Assembly (NCBI RefSeq): GCF_034439435.1
Contig: NZ_JAPCKJ010000001.1
Location: 310,001 to 374,000 of the forward strand
Direction of reading: 5' to 3'
DNA from: Sarcina sp034439435
GTDB taxonomy: Bacteria; Bacillota; Clostridia; Clostridiales; Clostridiaceae
Length of the DNA stretch: 64,000 bases
How positions within the stretch are numbered: position 1 is the first letter of the stretch; each line of letters begins with the position of its first letter. Below are positions 8,260 through 16,384 of this stretch, piece by piece. The position numbers and the translations under genes were made by a program. The notes under the pieces are model-generated. The model worked only from the letters and a program-made list of their open reading frames with translations, did not search any database and was not told where the DNA came from.

Positions 8260-9144
8260 TTAAGATATTTTTTCCTTTCTATTTACTGAATTAATAATAT
8301 TTTTAGTTCCACTTACTATATTCTTTGCTACATATGAATTATTCATTGTATATAAATGCACACCTCTTACCCCGCTAGAGATTAAATCTATTATTTGCTC
8401 ATTTGCATATGCTATTCCAGCATCTCTTAAAGCTTCCTTATCATGCTCATACTTATTTACTATTTTCATAAATTTTTTAGGGAATGTTGCCCTACAAAGA
8501 GATAATATCCTCTCTATTTGTTTTTTATTAACTACAGGCATTATTCCAGCCTGAATTGGTACATCTATTCCTTTCTTTTCACAGGATTCTAGAAAATCAA
8601 AAAATATATCATTATCAAAAAATAATTGAGATATTAAGTGATTAGCTCCAGCATCTACTTTTCTTTTTAAAAATTCTAAATCCTTATCTTTGTTAATGGC
8701 TTCTGGATGAATTTCTGGATAACAAGCTCCTGCAATATTTATATCTTTATATTTTCCAATATGTTTTATTAAATCTATGGAAGAATTATATTCCGATATA
8801 ATATTTTCTCTTTTATCTCCTCTTAAAGCTAATACATTCTCTACTCCTTTACTTTTTAATATGCTCAAAGTTTTCTCTATATCTTTTTTTTCTGCTCCTA
8901 TACAAGTTAAATGTGCTAAAGTTTCTAAATTGTATTTATTTTTTATTATTGATGATAATTCTATTGTTCTATTACTTACAAAATTTCCACCTGCTCCATA
9001 AGTCACACTTATAAAATCTGGTTTTAATTCCTGTATCTCTTCTAAAGTTCTGTATATATTTTCTATTGGAGTACTTTCCTTTGGAGGAAAAACCTCAAAT
9101 GAAAACACAAATTCTTTTTTATCAAATAATTCTTTAATATTCAT
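8260..9144 (-). CDS. metF: 5,10-methylenetetrahydrofolate reductase
   Basis: 294 residues from the ATG at 9144 (MNIKELFDKK), with AGGAGG six bases upstream. The in-frame extension to 9195 runs across the riboswitch terminator hairpin and is not coding. The TIM-barrel signatures are FSFEVFPPKE near the N-terminus, ISVTYGAGG, LTCIGAEK, LALRGDKRE (FAD region) and HLISQLFFDN. It makes the methyltetrahydrofolate used by MetH. First gene of the SAM-riboswitch operon metF, reactivation gene, metH; 22 bases to the next gene. Confidence 0.95.
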   Translation of the reverse strand: MNIKELFDKKEFVFSFEVFPPKESTPIENIYRTLEEIQELKPDFISVTYGAGGNFVSNRTIELSSIIKNKYNLETLAHLTCIGAEKKDIEKTLSILKSKGVENVLALRGDKRENIISEYNSSIDLIKHIGKYKDINIAGACYPEIHPEAINKDKDLEFLKRKVDAGANHLISQLFFDNDIFFDFLESCEKKGIDVPIQAGIMPVVNKKQIERILSLCRATFPKKFMKIVNKYEHDKEALRDAGIAYANEQIIDLISSGVRGVHLYTMNNSYVAKNIVSGTKNIINSVNRKEKIS

Positions 9145-9168
9145 AAAATCCCTCCTAAAAATAAAAAA

Positions 9169-9193
9169 GCCTAAAGGAAATAATCCTTTAGGC
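9169..9193 (-). terminator. riboswitch-controlled terminator before metF
   Basis: GCCTAAAGG, loop, CCTTTAGGC on the minus strand followed by six T's, placed between the SAM aptamer and the metF ribosome site. This is the expression platform: termination when SAM is bound. Confidence 0.9.
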
Positions 9194-9223
9194 ATAAAAT
9201 CTCTAATTTTCTCAACTTCAAAA

Positions 9224-9333
9224 CTTATCTTTCAGTAAACCTGCAGGATTTAGCACCGTTATAGAATAAAATTTATTTATACTATAGGTTGCTGGGCTTC
9301 ACAGGGCCAGTCCCTCCACCTCTCTTGATAAGA
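9224..9333 (-). ncRNA. SAM-I (S-box) riboswitch
   Basis: On the minus strand the hallmark blocks are in order: CTTATCAAGAGAGGTGGAGG, GACTGGCCC, GAAGCCCAGCAACC, then GGTGCTAAATCCTGCAG, closed by P1 between CTTATC and GATAAG. It is followed by an intrinsic terminator and metF. SAM binding is expected to switch the methionine operon off. Confidence 0.96.
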
Positions 9334-9429
9334 ATAATATTCTGTTTTGGTAAATTATAGTATATAAAAATAAAATAGTAAATATATAAGTTTTTTTTAT
9401 TATTATAATTTGTAAAACACACTACATAT

Positions 9430-9456
9430 TTGATATTTTTTTAAAACTGTTATAAT
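9430..9456 (+). promoter_or_regulatory. likely plsC promoter
   Basis: TTGATA (9430-9435) and TATAAT (9451-9456), spacer 15 bases, which is short. The -10 is a perfect match. It lies 38 bases upstream of the plsC start. Confidence 0.45.
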
Positions 9457-9493
9457 ATTACTTAGTACTAGTAATATTAAAGGGGCGAAATAT

Positions 9494-10222
9494 ATGTTTA
9501 GATCTATATATTGGTATGGAAAAGGATATGCCTGGACATTAATAAAATCCTTATCTGATATAAAAAAAATAAATAAAATGGAAGAGGAAGGTAAGCTTGA
9601 AGAAAGAGATGAATATATCTATCAATGTAGTAGAAGGATAGCTCATACTTTTCTTAAAGATGCCGGAATAAAAGTTAACGTTGAAGGCTTAGAAAATATT
9701 CCTGAAGGACCTGTTCTTTTTGTTGGTAACCATCAAAGTAATATGGACATTCCTGTTGTCATGTATTCTATTGATAGACCAAAAGGATTCATAGCAAAAA
9801 AAGAACTTGAAAAAATGCCTATACTAAAAGATTGGATACTACTTTCAAAAGCTATATTTATTGATAGAGATCATCCTAAAAAAGCCATGGCTGGTATTTT
9901 ACAAGGAATTAAGCAATTAAAAGAAGGATATTCAATGGTTGTTTTTCCTGAAGGAACAAGAAGTCATTGTAGTAAACTAGGAGAATTTAAAGCAGGTAGT
10001 TTTAAATTAGCTACTAAATCAAAAGTTCCTATAGTGCCTTTTACAATTGATGGAACATATAAAATAATGGAAGGAAATCATTATTTTATAAAACCTGGTG
10101 AAGTAAATCTTTATATTCACCCACCAGTTTATACTGATAAACTTACTAAGGAAGAAATTGCAGAGCTTCCTGAAAAAGTTGAAAATATCGTTAGAAGCAA
10201 ACTTCCTAATGAAGGAAGATAA
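9494..10222 (+). CDS. plsC: 1-acyl-sn-glycerol-3-phosphate acyltransferase
   Basis: 242 residues. The catalytic NHQSNMD (H-x4-D, about residues 79-85) and the glycerol-phosphate-binding FPEGTRS (about 151-157) identify the PlsC/AGPAT family; IPEGPVLFVGNH precedes the first motif as usual. It acylates lysophosphatidate to phosphatidate at the inner face of the membrane. ATG at 9494 with AGGGGCG upstream. Single-gene unit, convergent with the symporter gene, sharing a two-way terminator. Confidence 0.93.
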   Translation: MFRSIYWYGKGYAWTLIKSLSDIKKINKMEEEGKLEERDEYIYQCSRRIAHTFLKDAGIKVNVEGLENIPEGPVLFVGNHQSNMDIPVVMYSIDRPKGFIAKKELEKMPILKDWILLSKAIFIDRDHPKKAMAGILQGIKQLKEGYSMVVFPEGTRSHCSKLGEFKAGSFKLATKSKVPIVPFTIDGTYKIMEGNHYFIKPGEVNLYIHPPVYTDKLTKEEIAELPEKVENIVRSKLPNEGR

Positions 10223-10226
10223 AAAA

Positions 10227-10253
10227 ATCCATGAGTAAAATTTACTCATGGAT
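10227..10253. terminator. bidirectional terminator between plsC and the symporter
   Basis: ATCCATGAGTAAA and TTTACTCATGGAT form a perfect 13-pair stem flanked by A's on the left and T's on the right, so it can stop both convergent genes. Confidence 0.92.
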
Positions 10254-10266
10254 TTTTTTATTTATA

Positions 10267-11655
10267 TCAATTTAAAACAGTTCCTTCTAATTCAACACTC
10301 TTCTTATTAAGAGCTTTTTCTTTAAAGAATTCTTCTGTTTCTTCTATAACTACTTTTCTTAATCCAATAATACCTATAAGGTTTGGAATTGCCATTAATC
10401 CATTAACAATATCAGCTATTATAAATATCAATGTTAATGGTAAGAATGATCCTGCAGCAACAAGAAGTATATATAATATTCTATATGGTTTTATTGCTTT
10501 TATTCCAAATAAATACTCAACACATCTTTCCCCGTAATAATTCCATCCTAATATTGTTGTGAAAGCAAAGAATATAAGTCCTATATTAACTATATATGTT
10601 CCTATATTACTAATAGGAAGACCCATTTCAAAAGCTTGCGTTGTAAGGGCGGCACCTTCTAAATTTCCTGTATAAGCACCTGTAAGAATTATAACTATAC
10701 CTGTCATTGTACAAATAAGAATTGTATCAAAAAATGTACCAGTCATAGAAATAAGTCCTTGCTTAACTGGTGACTTAGTCCTAGCTGCAGCCGCTGCTAT
10801 TGGAGCACTTCCAAGGCCAGCTTCATTCGAGAAAACTCCTCTTGCTATCCCACTTTTCATAACAGTTATTATACTAATTCCCACAGCTCCACCTAAGGCA
10901 GCTCTAGGATTAAAAGCACTCTCTATAATTATTACTACGGCATTTGGAACCTTATCTAAATTAAAAGCTATAACAATTAAAACTCCTAATATATAAAGAC
11001 CTGCCATTAAAGGAACAACCTTTTCTGATACGCTAGATATTCTCTTTATTCCACCTAAAGTTACTAAAGTAACTAATAAAGTTACTATTCCTGCTGTAAT
11101 TACAGTTGGAACATTAAATGTAATACTTGCAGCATCAGTTATTGATTTAACTTGTCCAAAGGTTCCTATTCCTAATAAAGCTACACCGATTCCAAAGAAA
11201 GCAAAAATATTTGCTAGCCAATTTAGCCCAAGACCATTTTTTATATAATACATTGGTCCTCCAGCCATTTGACCATTTTCATCTACCACTCTGTACTTTA
11301 TAGCAAGTACACCTTCTGCATATTTAGTTGCCATTCCAAAGAAAGCAGCTACCCACATCCAAAATAAGGCTCCTGGTCCTCCAGCTTTTATAGCCGTTGC
11401 AACTCCTACTATGTTTCCTGTTCCTATTGTAGCCGAAAGTGCTGTACATAAGGCTCCAAAACTTGAAACATCTCCTTCTGCATCATCACAAGAAGATTCA
11501 TCATCCTTCTTAAATACATACTTTAAAGCCATTGGTAATTTTAAAATTTGTAATAATTTTAATCTTATAGTCAGGTAAATTCCTGTTCCTACAAGTAGTA
11601 CAAGAAGTGGGACTCCCCATACTAAGTTGTCGATTTGATTTAATAAGTTTTCCAT
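10267..11655 (-). CDS. AGCS family alanine/glycine:cation symporter
   Basis: 462 residues with about 10-11 membrane segments. Family signatures are FGALCTALSATIGTGNIVGVATAI, ALFWMWVAAFFGMATKYAEG, MAGGPMYYI and FSNEAGLGSAPIAAAAA. It imports alanine or glycine with sodium. The upstream tandem glycine riboswitch makes glycine the likely physiological substrate. The start ATG at 11655 is preceded by AAGGAGG, which can be sequestered in a hairpin. Alone in its unit. Confidence 0.93.
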   Translation of the reverse strand: MENLLNQIDNLVWGVPLLVLLVGTGIYLTIRLKLLQILKLPMALKYVFKKDDESSCDDAEGDVSSFGALCTALSATIGTGNIVGVATAIKAGGPGALFWMWVAAFFGMATKYAEGVLAIKYRVVDENGQMAGGPMYYIKNGLGLNWLANIFAFFGIGVALLGIGTFGQVKSITDAASITFNVPTVITAGIVTLLVTLVTLGGIKRISSVSEKVVPLMAGLYILGVLIVIAFNLDKVPNAVVIIIESAFNPRAALGGAVGISIITVMKSGIARGVFSNEAGLGSAPIAAAAARTKSPVKQGLISMTGTFFDTILICTMTGIVIILTGAYTGNLEGAALTTQAFEMGLPISNIGTYIVNIGLIFFAFTTILGWNYYGERCVEYLFGIKAIKPYRILYILLVAAGSFLPLTLIFIIADIVNGLMAIPNLIGIIGLRKVVIEETEEFFKEKALNKKSVELEGTVLN

Positions 11656-11663
11656 AAAAAAAA

Positions 11664-11691
11664 TCCTCCTTAAATTTAAATTTGCGGAGGA
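11664..11691 (-). promoter_or_regulatory. hairpin sequestering the symporter ribosome site
   Basis: On the minus strand TCCTCC (11691-11686) is complementary to the Shine-Dalgarno GGAGGA (11669-11664), and the AAATTTAAATTT between them can extend the stem. An alternative pairing of the segment after aptamer II (GGATAAGG) with CCTTATTCTCC would free the ribosome site. This looks like a translational expression platform for the glycine riboswitch. Confidence 0.5.
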
Positions 11692-11730
11692 GAATAAGGA
11701 TACTTAAAAAACTTAAGTAACTAACCTTAT

Positions 11731-11897
11731 CCTCTGTCCTTTTACCTGAGAGTTTCAGTCAAAATAATTTGACCTTGCTCCTTCGGTGCTCTTTTACAAG
11801 AGTCTCTCCAGAGGCTCGTCCAGTAACGGTCCTAATACCTGAAAGATTTCCCTCTTCGGTGGATATATAAAATATCACTCTCCCATTACCTTCATCC
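11731..11897 (-). ncRNA. tandem glycine riboswitch
   Basis: Minus strand. Aptamer I (about 11889-11823) runs from GTAATGGGAGAGTG through CACCGAAGAGGGAAA and TTTCAGGTATTAGGACCGTTAC. Aptamer II (11814-11731) runs from CCTCTGGAGAGACTC through GCACCGAAGGAGCAA and CTGAAACTCTCAGGTAAAAGGACAGAGG, with P1 CCTCTG/CAGAGG. A short linker joins the two, as in the cooperative class. It controls the downstream symporter. Confidence 0.95.
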
Positions 11898-11959
11898 GAA
11901 CATATTGAATTTTAATTTATTATAGTCATTATATAGTTATTTAATACAAAAATCAAATA

Positions 11960-12616
11960 CTATTTTTCCAAAATATTTAATTTTTCGTATTTTTTATTAG
12001 TTATACTATTTGTCTTTTCAATAAAATCATTTATTGAATTTAAGATTTTTCTCTTTTCCTCTAAACTTTTTTCCCCTCTACCAACTCTATCGCAATATGT
12101 TAATAAAGCTATGTCATGTAAATCTGAATTTAAAACCATATCTTTCGGCTTTACAAATGGAAGATTTTTATCTACATAAAGATATGACATGTGATATCTT
12201 ATTAGATTACTTACATCTATTATAAACTTTTCATCCTCTACTACACTTCTTAGAATATTTTTGGTAATCTCTGCCCCTACTCTATCATGATCATAAGCAG
12301 TCCATCTTCCTTTTCTCATCTTAGTAGTATCTTTTTTCCCTATATCATGAAGCAAAGCTGCCCACATAAACTCTCTTTTATTATTAGCAAATTCTTTTAA
12401 CCTGGCTGCTTCATCCAAAACCTGCAAAGTATGATTCCATACATTACCTTCTGGATGATGTTTCTTTTCCTGCTGAACTTTCTCTAAATCCTTTATTATT
12501 TCTAAAAAAGAGTTTTTTAATTCTCCTTCTTCATTCAAAGAAATTAAAAATTTTGATGGAACTTTATCCTCTAAAATATGTTTTTCTAAAATTTCAAATA
12601 ATTCTCTATCATTCAT
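11960..12616 (-). CDS. HD-domain metal-dependent phosphohydrolase
   Basis: 218 residues. The HD metal site is complete: HTLQVLDEAARL (His, about residue 62), LLHDIGKKDT (His-Asp, about 89-90), AYDHDRVGAEI and a late Asp in LTYCDRVGRG. The pattern resembles the HD domain of tRNA nucleotidyltransferases, but no nucleotidyltransferase domain is present. Likely hydrolyses a nucleotide or phosphoester; substrate unknown. ATG with TTTAGGAG upstream. No operon partner. Confidence 0.8.
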   Translation of the reverse strand: MNDRELFEILEKHILEDKVPSKFLISLNEEGELKNSFLEIIKDLEKVQQEKKHHPEGNVWNHTLQVLDEAARLKEFANNKREFMWAALLHDIGKKDTTKMRKGRWTAYDHDRVGAEITKNILRSVVEDEKFIIDVSNLIRYHMSYLYVDKNLPFVKPKDMVLNSDLHDIALLTYCDRVGRGEKSLEEKRKILNSINDFIEKTNSITNKKYEKLNILEK

Positions 12617-12837
12617 AATGAACTCCTAAACTTTATATTATAATTTTATTTATTAAATTAACATTAAGTAAAACTTAATGTTTCAACCTAAGATTAATTA
12701 TATTTTACCACTAATTTTTAAATTCAATTCCTATAATTAATTGTCAGAAAATTACTACTTTATGTTTTCAAATCCAGCAAATGAGCCATTCTGCCTTTTA
12801 TGGTACTTATATATTTGCACAAATTTTCCTTTTTATA

Positions 12838-12958
12838 TTGAATTACTTAAAAAGATAATGTTAAAATATCACTGTCGGTATTCTAATCTTAGAAGCTGAA
12901 CTATTTTTACGGTTAAAAATTCAAGAACCGAATTATATCCCAAAGGGAATAAGAACGG
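12838..12958 (+). promoter_or_regulatory. promoter and structured leader of the ECF S-component gene
   Basis: The 350-base gap 12617-12968 has no convincing gene. TTGAAT (12838-12843), 18 bases, TAAAAT (12862-12867) is a plausible promoter. The resulting leader of about 95 bases contains TTCTAA-TC-TTAGAA (about 12881-12894), CGGTT...AACCG (about 12910-12930) and a CCC...GGG pair before the GGAGGAG ribosome site. I do not recognise a known riboswitch class, but the compact structure before a vitamin-transporter gene is suggestive. Confidence 0.4.
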
Positions 12959-12968
12959 AGGAGAGTCA

Positions 12969-13721
12969 ATGAGCGCAGTTTATCAAACTAGACAAAAGAC
13001 AAGAAAACTAGTAATTATTGGTATGCTATCTGGTATATCAATTTTCCTAGGACTAACAGGATTAGGTTTTATAAAGATTCCACCTGTTAACGCTACTATT
13101 ATGCATATTCCTGTTATAATAGGTGCTATTATTGAAGGACCAATTGTAGGAGGATTAATAGGACTAGTGTTTGGATTATTTTCTATGTACCAAGCCTTTA
13201 CGGCACCAATGCCAACTAGTTTTATGTTTTGGAACCCTATTATAGCTTTAGTTCCTAGAATTCTTATAGGTGTAGTAAGTTACTACGTATATGCATCTAT
13301 GATTAAGGGAGCTAAAAAGAATTTAAAAGCTACAACCTTTATAAGTTCTCTTGTTTTAGGACTACTTTTATTTGTGAGCTTATCAGCTTTAACAGAATCT
13401 TTACTAATATCAGCTATAATAGGAGCTTTATTCTTTGCAATTAGTATGCTTATTATGCTTAAATTTAAGCATAAAAATAAAGAGGAAGCCTTATCTATAG
13501 GTACAGCTTCAGTAATCGGAACCCTAGTAAATACTGTTGGTGTACTTGGTTTAACATATGTTTTCTATTTAGAAAGATATGCTTCTGCTTTAGGAATATC
13601 TGAGCATGCTGCTAAATTAACTTTAGCAGGAATAGGTATAACAAATGGAATACCTGAGGCTTTTATATCTGCCTTAATATCCATACCTGTTATACTTGGA
13701 GTTAGAAAAATATTAAAATAA
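12969..13721 (+). CDS. ECF transporter S component (vitamin-type, possibly pantothenate)
   Basis: 250 residues, about six membrane segments with GLGFIKIPPVNATIMHIPVIIGAIIEGP near the N-terminus, the pattern of the large ECF S-component family that includes PanT. S components bind one vitamin and plug into the shared EcfAA'T energy module, which is not encoded here. At 250 residues it is longer than most (~180-200); the excess is a charged loop around KFKHKNKEEAL (about residues 162-175). Start has GGAGGAGAGTCA directly upstream. A DmpA-type peptidase follows after a strong hairpin. PanT-like is my best guess, not certain. Confidence 0.75.
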   Translation: MSAVYQTRQKTRKLVIIGMLSGISIFLGLTGLGFIKIPPVNATIMHIPVIIGAIIEGPIVGGLIGLVFGLFSMYQAFTAPMPTSFMFWNPIIALVPRILIGVVSYYVYASMIKGAKKNLKATTFISSLVLGLLLFVSLSALTESLLISAIIGALFFAISMLIMLKFKHKNKEEALSIGTASVIGTLVNTVGVLGLTYVFYLERYASALGISEHAAKLTLAGIGITNGIPEAFISALISIPVILGVRKILK

Positions 13722-13733
13722 TTTTATAAATAT

Positions 13734-13771
13734 GTTTTAGCGTATAGCTTAATAAAGTTATACGCTAAAAC
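13734..13771 (+). terminator. long hairpin after the S-component gene
   Basis: GTTTTAGCGTATA pairs perfectly with TATACGCTAAAAC and the stem continues inward to about 17 pairs around AATA. Only a weak T tract follows (CTTTATTC), so it may be a leaky terminator or processing site before the DmpA gene 48 bases on. Confidence 0.55.
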
Positions 13772-13818
13772 TTTATTCAATTGCTGGTAAAGGTTTAATA
13801 ATGTGAGGTGTATATTAT

Positions 13819-14796
13819 ATGTTTGAAATAAAAATTACTGATATTGAGGGATTTAAGTTAGGACATGCACAGAATTTTGAAGGTGCTACTGGATGTACAG
13901 TTTTAACCTGTGAAGAAGGAGCTTCTGGTGGTGTTGATGTACGTGGTGGTGCTCCAGGTACTAGAGAAACAGATCTTTTAAATCCAATGGAAATGGTTGA
14001 TAAAATTCATGCTGTTGTATTATCTGGTGGTTCTGCCTTTGGATTAGATGCTTGTTCTGGAGTCATGGAATACTTAGAAAATAAAAATGTTGGCTTTGAT
14101 GTAGGTGTAGCTAAAGTTCCTATAGTATGTGGTGCTGTTTTGTTTGATCTAGTATGTGGAAGTTCTAAAATAAGACCTAATAAAGAAATGGGATTAGAAG
14201 CTTGCATTAATGCTGAGAACTATGATGATTCTAAAAATGGTAATATAGGTTGTGGTACTGGTGCCACCGTAGGTAAGGCCATAAATCCAAAACTTGCAAT
14301 GAAAGGTGGTTTTGGAAGCTATGCCGTGCAAGTTGGTGACTTAAAAGTTGGTGCTATTGTTGGAGTTAATAGTCTTGGAGATATTGTTGATCCAAATAAT
14401 AATAATAAAATCATTGCAGGTGGATTAAGTGAAGATATGAAATCCTTCATTAACACAGAGGAAAGTTTAATAGGCAACTATGCAAATCCTAAAAATGCTT
14501 TTAAAGGTAATACCACTATAGGTGCCATAGTCACTAATGGAAAGTTTACTAAAGCTCAAGCTAATAAAATTGCTTCTATGGCTCAAAATGGTTTTGGAAG
14601 AACCATAAGACCAGCTCATACTATGTTTGATGGAGATACAATTTTCACACTTTCTTCAAATAAGGTAGATGCTGATATAAATGTTGTTGGTCTTTTAGCT
14701 GCTCAAGTTATGGAAAGAGCTATTATTAAGGCAGTAAAAGAGGCAGATACTTGTCATGGCTTCCTAGCTTATAAGGATTTAAAATTTGATGTATAA
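13819..14796 (+). CDS. P1 family (DmpA-type) aminopeptidase
   Basis: 325 residues. Conserved blocks: GHAQNFEGATGCTVL near the start, VDVRGGAPGTRETDLL, HAVVLSGGSAFGLDACSGVMEYLE, and GNTTIGAIVTNGKFTKAQANKIA, where the first Thr after GN is the expected self-cleavage/N-terminal nucleophile site of this Ntn-like family. DmpA enzymes cleave N-terminal D- or L-residues from small amides and beta-peptides. ATG at 13819 after GTGAGG. Placed just downstream of an ECF S component, it may release a vitamin or amino acid from an amide, but that link is inference. Confidence 0.85.
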   Translation: MFEIKITDIEGFKLGHAQNFEGATGCTVLTCEEGASGGVDVRGGAPGTRETDLLNPMEMVDKIHAVVLSGGSAFGLDACSGVMEYLENKNVGFDVGVAKVPIVCGAVLFDLVCGSSKIRPNKEMGLEACINAENYDDSKNGNIGCGTGATVGKAINPKLAMKGGFGSYAVQVGDLKVGAIVGVNSLGDIVDPNNNNKIIAGGLSEDMKSFINTEESLIGNYANPKNAFKGNTTIGAIVTNGKFTKAQANKIASMAQNGFGRTIRPAHTMFDGDTIFTLSSNKVDADINVVGLLAAQVMERAIIKAVKEADTCHGFLAYKDLKFDV

Positions 14797-14804
14797 TATT
14801 TTTA

Positions 14805-14833
14805 ACTCAAGCAGATAATATTTCTGTTTGAGT
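14805..14833 (+). terminator. terminator of the DmpA gene
   Basis: ACTCAAGCAGA pairs with TCTGTTTGAGT (11 pairs, one G-U), followed by TTTTTT. Confidence 0.9.
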
Positions 14834-15041
14834 TTTTTATTTGATTTATTATAATATTTAAATCACCAGATAGGCTATTAAAATAATTTTATCATTTTAT
14901 TCCAAAACATGTCTTTTAATCCTCCAATGGATATAAGTTTATAGTTTATTAACTCCATTTCTGCACATCATAATATCGAAAGGAAAAGAAAACTTATCCT
15001 TTCAAAAAAAATCTCATTTAACTTAAAAGGAGGAATTCAAA

Positions 15042-15221
15042 ATGGCACAATTAGTTCCAGAAGCAAAAAACGGATTAGCAAAATTTAAGAATGAGGTAGC
15101 AAATGAAATGGGAGTACCATTCTCAGATTACAATGGTGACCTAAGCTCAAAACAATGCGGAAGCGTTGGTGGAGAAATGGTTAAAAGAATGGTTCAACAA
15201 TACGAACAATCAATGAAATAA
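15042..15221 (+). CDS. alpha/beta-type small acid-soluble spore protein
   Basis: 59 residues, read directly from the sequence. It carries both family signatures: LVPEAKNGLAKFKNEVANEMG, with the Glu-rich GPR protease cleavage region, and the C-terminal GSVGGEMVKRMVQQYE. These proteins coat and protect spore DNA. The ATG at 15042 follows AAAGGAGG at ideal spacing. CATCATA at 14966-14972 fits the SigG -10 consensus, as expected for a forespore gene, but its -35 is weak. A stem GAAAGG...CCTTTC lies in the leader. Monocistronic, sharing a strong two-way terminator with the convergent gene. Confidence 0.96.
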   Translation: MAQLVPEAKNGLAKFKNEVANEMGVPFSDYNGDLSSKQCGSVGGEMVKRMVQQYEQSMK

Positions 15222-15224
15222 TAA

Positions 15225-15266
15225 AAAAGAGTAGAAGGTAAGAACTTTCTTACCTTCTACTCTTTT
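15225..15266. terminator. bidirectional terminator between ssp and the 5-oxoproline operon
   Basis: A 20-pair perfect inverted repeat (arms AAAAGAGTAGAAGGTAAGAA and its complement) around two central bases. It starts 3 bases after the ssp stop and ends 2 bases before the stop of the convergent gene. Confidence 0.95.
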
Positions 15267-15268
15267 CT

Positions 15269-15709
15269 TTAAGAAACCTTTTTAAGCATAAAGTTTCTCC
15301 AGTTTCCATCCTCTATTAAAATGCTATTACTTTCAAACTCTTCTTTATCATTCATTGCATAATAATAAACATAACATTTCTCTGGTGATTTTTTCCCTAC
15401 AATTTCAACATCCATTTCAACTCTATTATATTCATTATTATTATTATCAATTCCAAAGTAGCCTTCCATAAGATCCATAGAATTTATAACATCTTCATAA
15501 TCATGAATAGTCATTACTTCTCCATATACAAAGCCATCCCCTTCTAATAAAGCAGGATATCCTTTTTTAGGCATATGATATAAAGTTCCTCTTACTCTTC
15601 CTAATTCACTCTTTATAACTTTTCCTTTTAAGTATTTATCATAGTTAAAAAATCCTGTTCTTAAGCTTCCATAAACAAAGATTTTTCTTTTTATCCTAGG
15701 TTCTAACAT
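15269..15709 (-). CDS. gamma-glutamylcyclotransferase-like (AIG2/GGCT fold) protein
   Basis: 146 residues from the ATG at 15709, which overlaps the pcp stop codon as TAATG, a sign of translational coupling. FVYGSLRTGFFNYD (about residues 11-24) is the substrate-binding YGSL motif of the family, and YPALLEGDGFVYGEV follows. The catalytic Glu of the family is expected in the middle third (MDLMEGYFG). GGCT enzymes turn gamma-glutamyl amides into 5-oxoproline. Its position downstream of pcp and two 5-oxoproline transporter genes fits that role well. Fold is clear; reaction inferred from fold plus context. Confidence 0.82.
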   Translation of the reverse strand: MLEPRIKRKIFVYGSLRTGFFNYDKYLKGKVIKSELGRVRGTLYHMPKKGYPALLEGDGFVYGEVMTIHDYEDVINSMDLMEGYFGIDNNNNEYNRVEMDVEIVGKKSPEKCYVYYYAMNDKEEFESNSILIEDGNWRNFMLKKVS

Positions 15710-16350
15710 TAGCAAACAGCGCCTCCTATAGTTTTAATATCATTATCATTTAAAACAATAGCTTTTATACTAAGCTCTAATCCTTTTGCTATATCATCAA
15801 TTGACATAGATGGAGTATTTGGTTTACTTACAACTTGAGCTGGTATATATGGTACATGTATAAATCCTGCTCTTATATTTTTATATTTCTTATTAACCAA
15901 ATATAAAACGCCGTACATTACATGGTTACAAACAAAAGTTCCTGCTGTGTTAGAAACTGATGCTGGTATACCATTATCCACCATCTCTTTAACCATTGCC
16001 TTTATAGGTAAATTACTAAAGTATGCACTTTCTCCATCTTCATATATAGGAATATCTATTGGCTGATTTCCCTCATTATCTTTTATTCTAGCATCATCCA
16101 TATTTATAGCTACTCTTTCTGGAGTTATGCCAAATCTTCCTCCTGCTTGTCCTATTGATATAACTACATCTGGATTAATCTCGTTTATCTTTTCTTCAAT
16201 TTTTTCGAGAGATTTTCTAAAAACTGTAGGTATTTCTAATTTAATAACCTCAGCTCCTTCTATATTTTCTGGTATCATCTTAACAGCCTCTAAAGCTGGA
16301 TTTATACTTTCTCCTCCAAAAGGATCAAATCCTGTAATTAATACTTTCAT
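15709..16350 (-). CDS. pcp: pyroglutamyl peptidase I
   Basis: 213 residues from the ATG at 16350 (MKVLITGFDPFGGE) with AAGGAG nine bases upstream; a second ATG six bases earlier is too close to the ribosome site. The C15 cysteine peptidase signatures are GFDPFGGESINPA, the Glu loop GQAGGRFGITPERVAINMDDARI, the catalytic Cys in GTFVCNHVMYG (about residue 142) and the catalytic His in GFIHVPYIP (about 166). It removes N-terminal 5-oxoproline from peptides in the cytoplasm. Third gene of the DUF969-DUF979-pcp-GGCT operon. Confidence 0.95.
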   Translation of the reverse strand: MKVLITGFDPFGGESINPALEAVKMIPENIEGAEVIKLEIPTVFRKSLEKIEEKINEINPDVVISIGQAGGRFGITPERVAINMDDARIKDNEGNQPIDIPIYEDGESAYFSNLPIKAMVKEMVDNGIPASVSNTAGTFVCNHVMYGVLYLVNKKYKNIRAGFIHVPYIPAQVVSKPNTPSMSIDDIAKGLELSIKAIVLNDNDIKTIGGAVC

Positions 16351-16384
16351 TCTCATACACTCCTTCTTCTCAATACATAGTTAA

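Noticed and set aside
9145..9195. N-terminal extension of MetF in the same frame
   Set aside because: It crosses the riboswitch terminator and lacks a ribosome site; the ATG at 9144 has AGGAGG upstream.
12762..12899. A 45-codon ORF on the plus strand before the ECF S-component gene
   Set aside because: No ribosome site, no family resemblance, and it overlaps the predicted promoter and leader.
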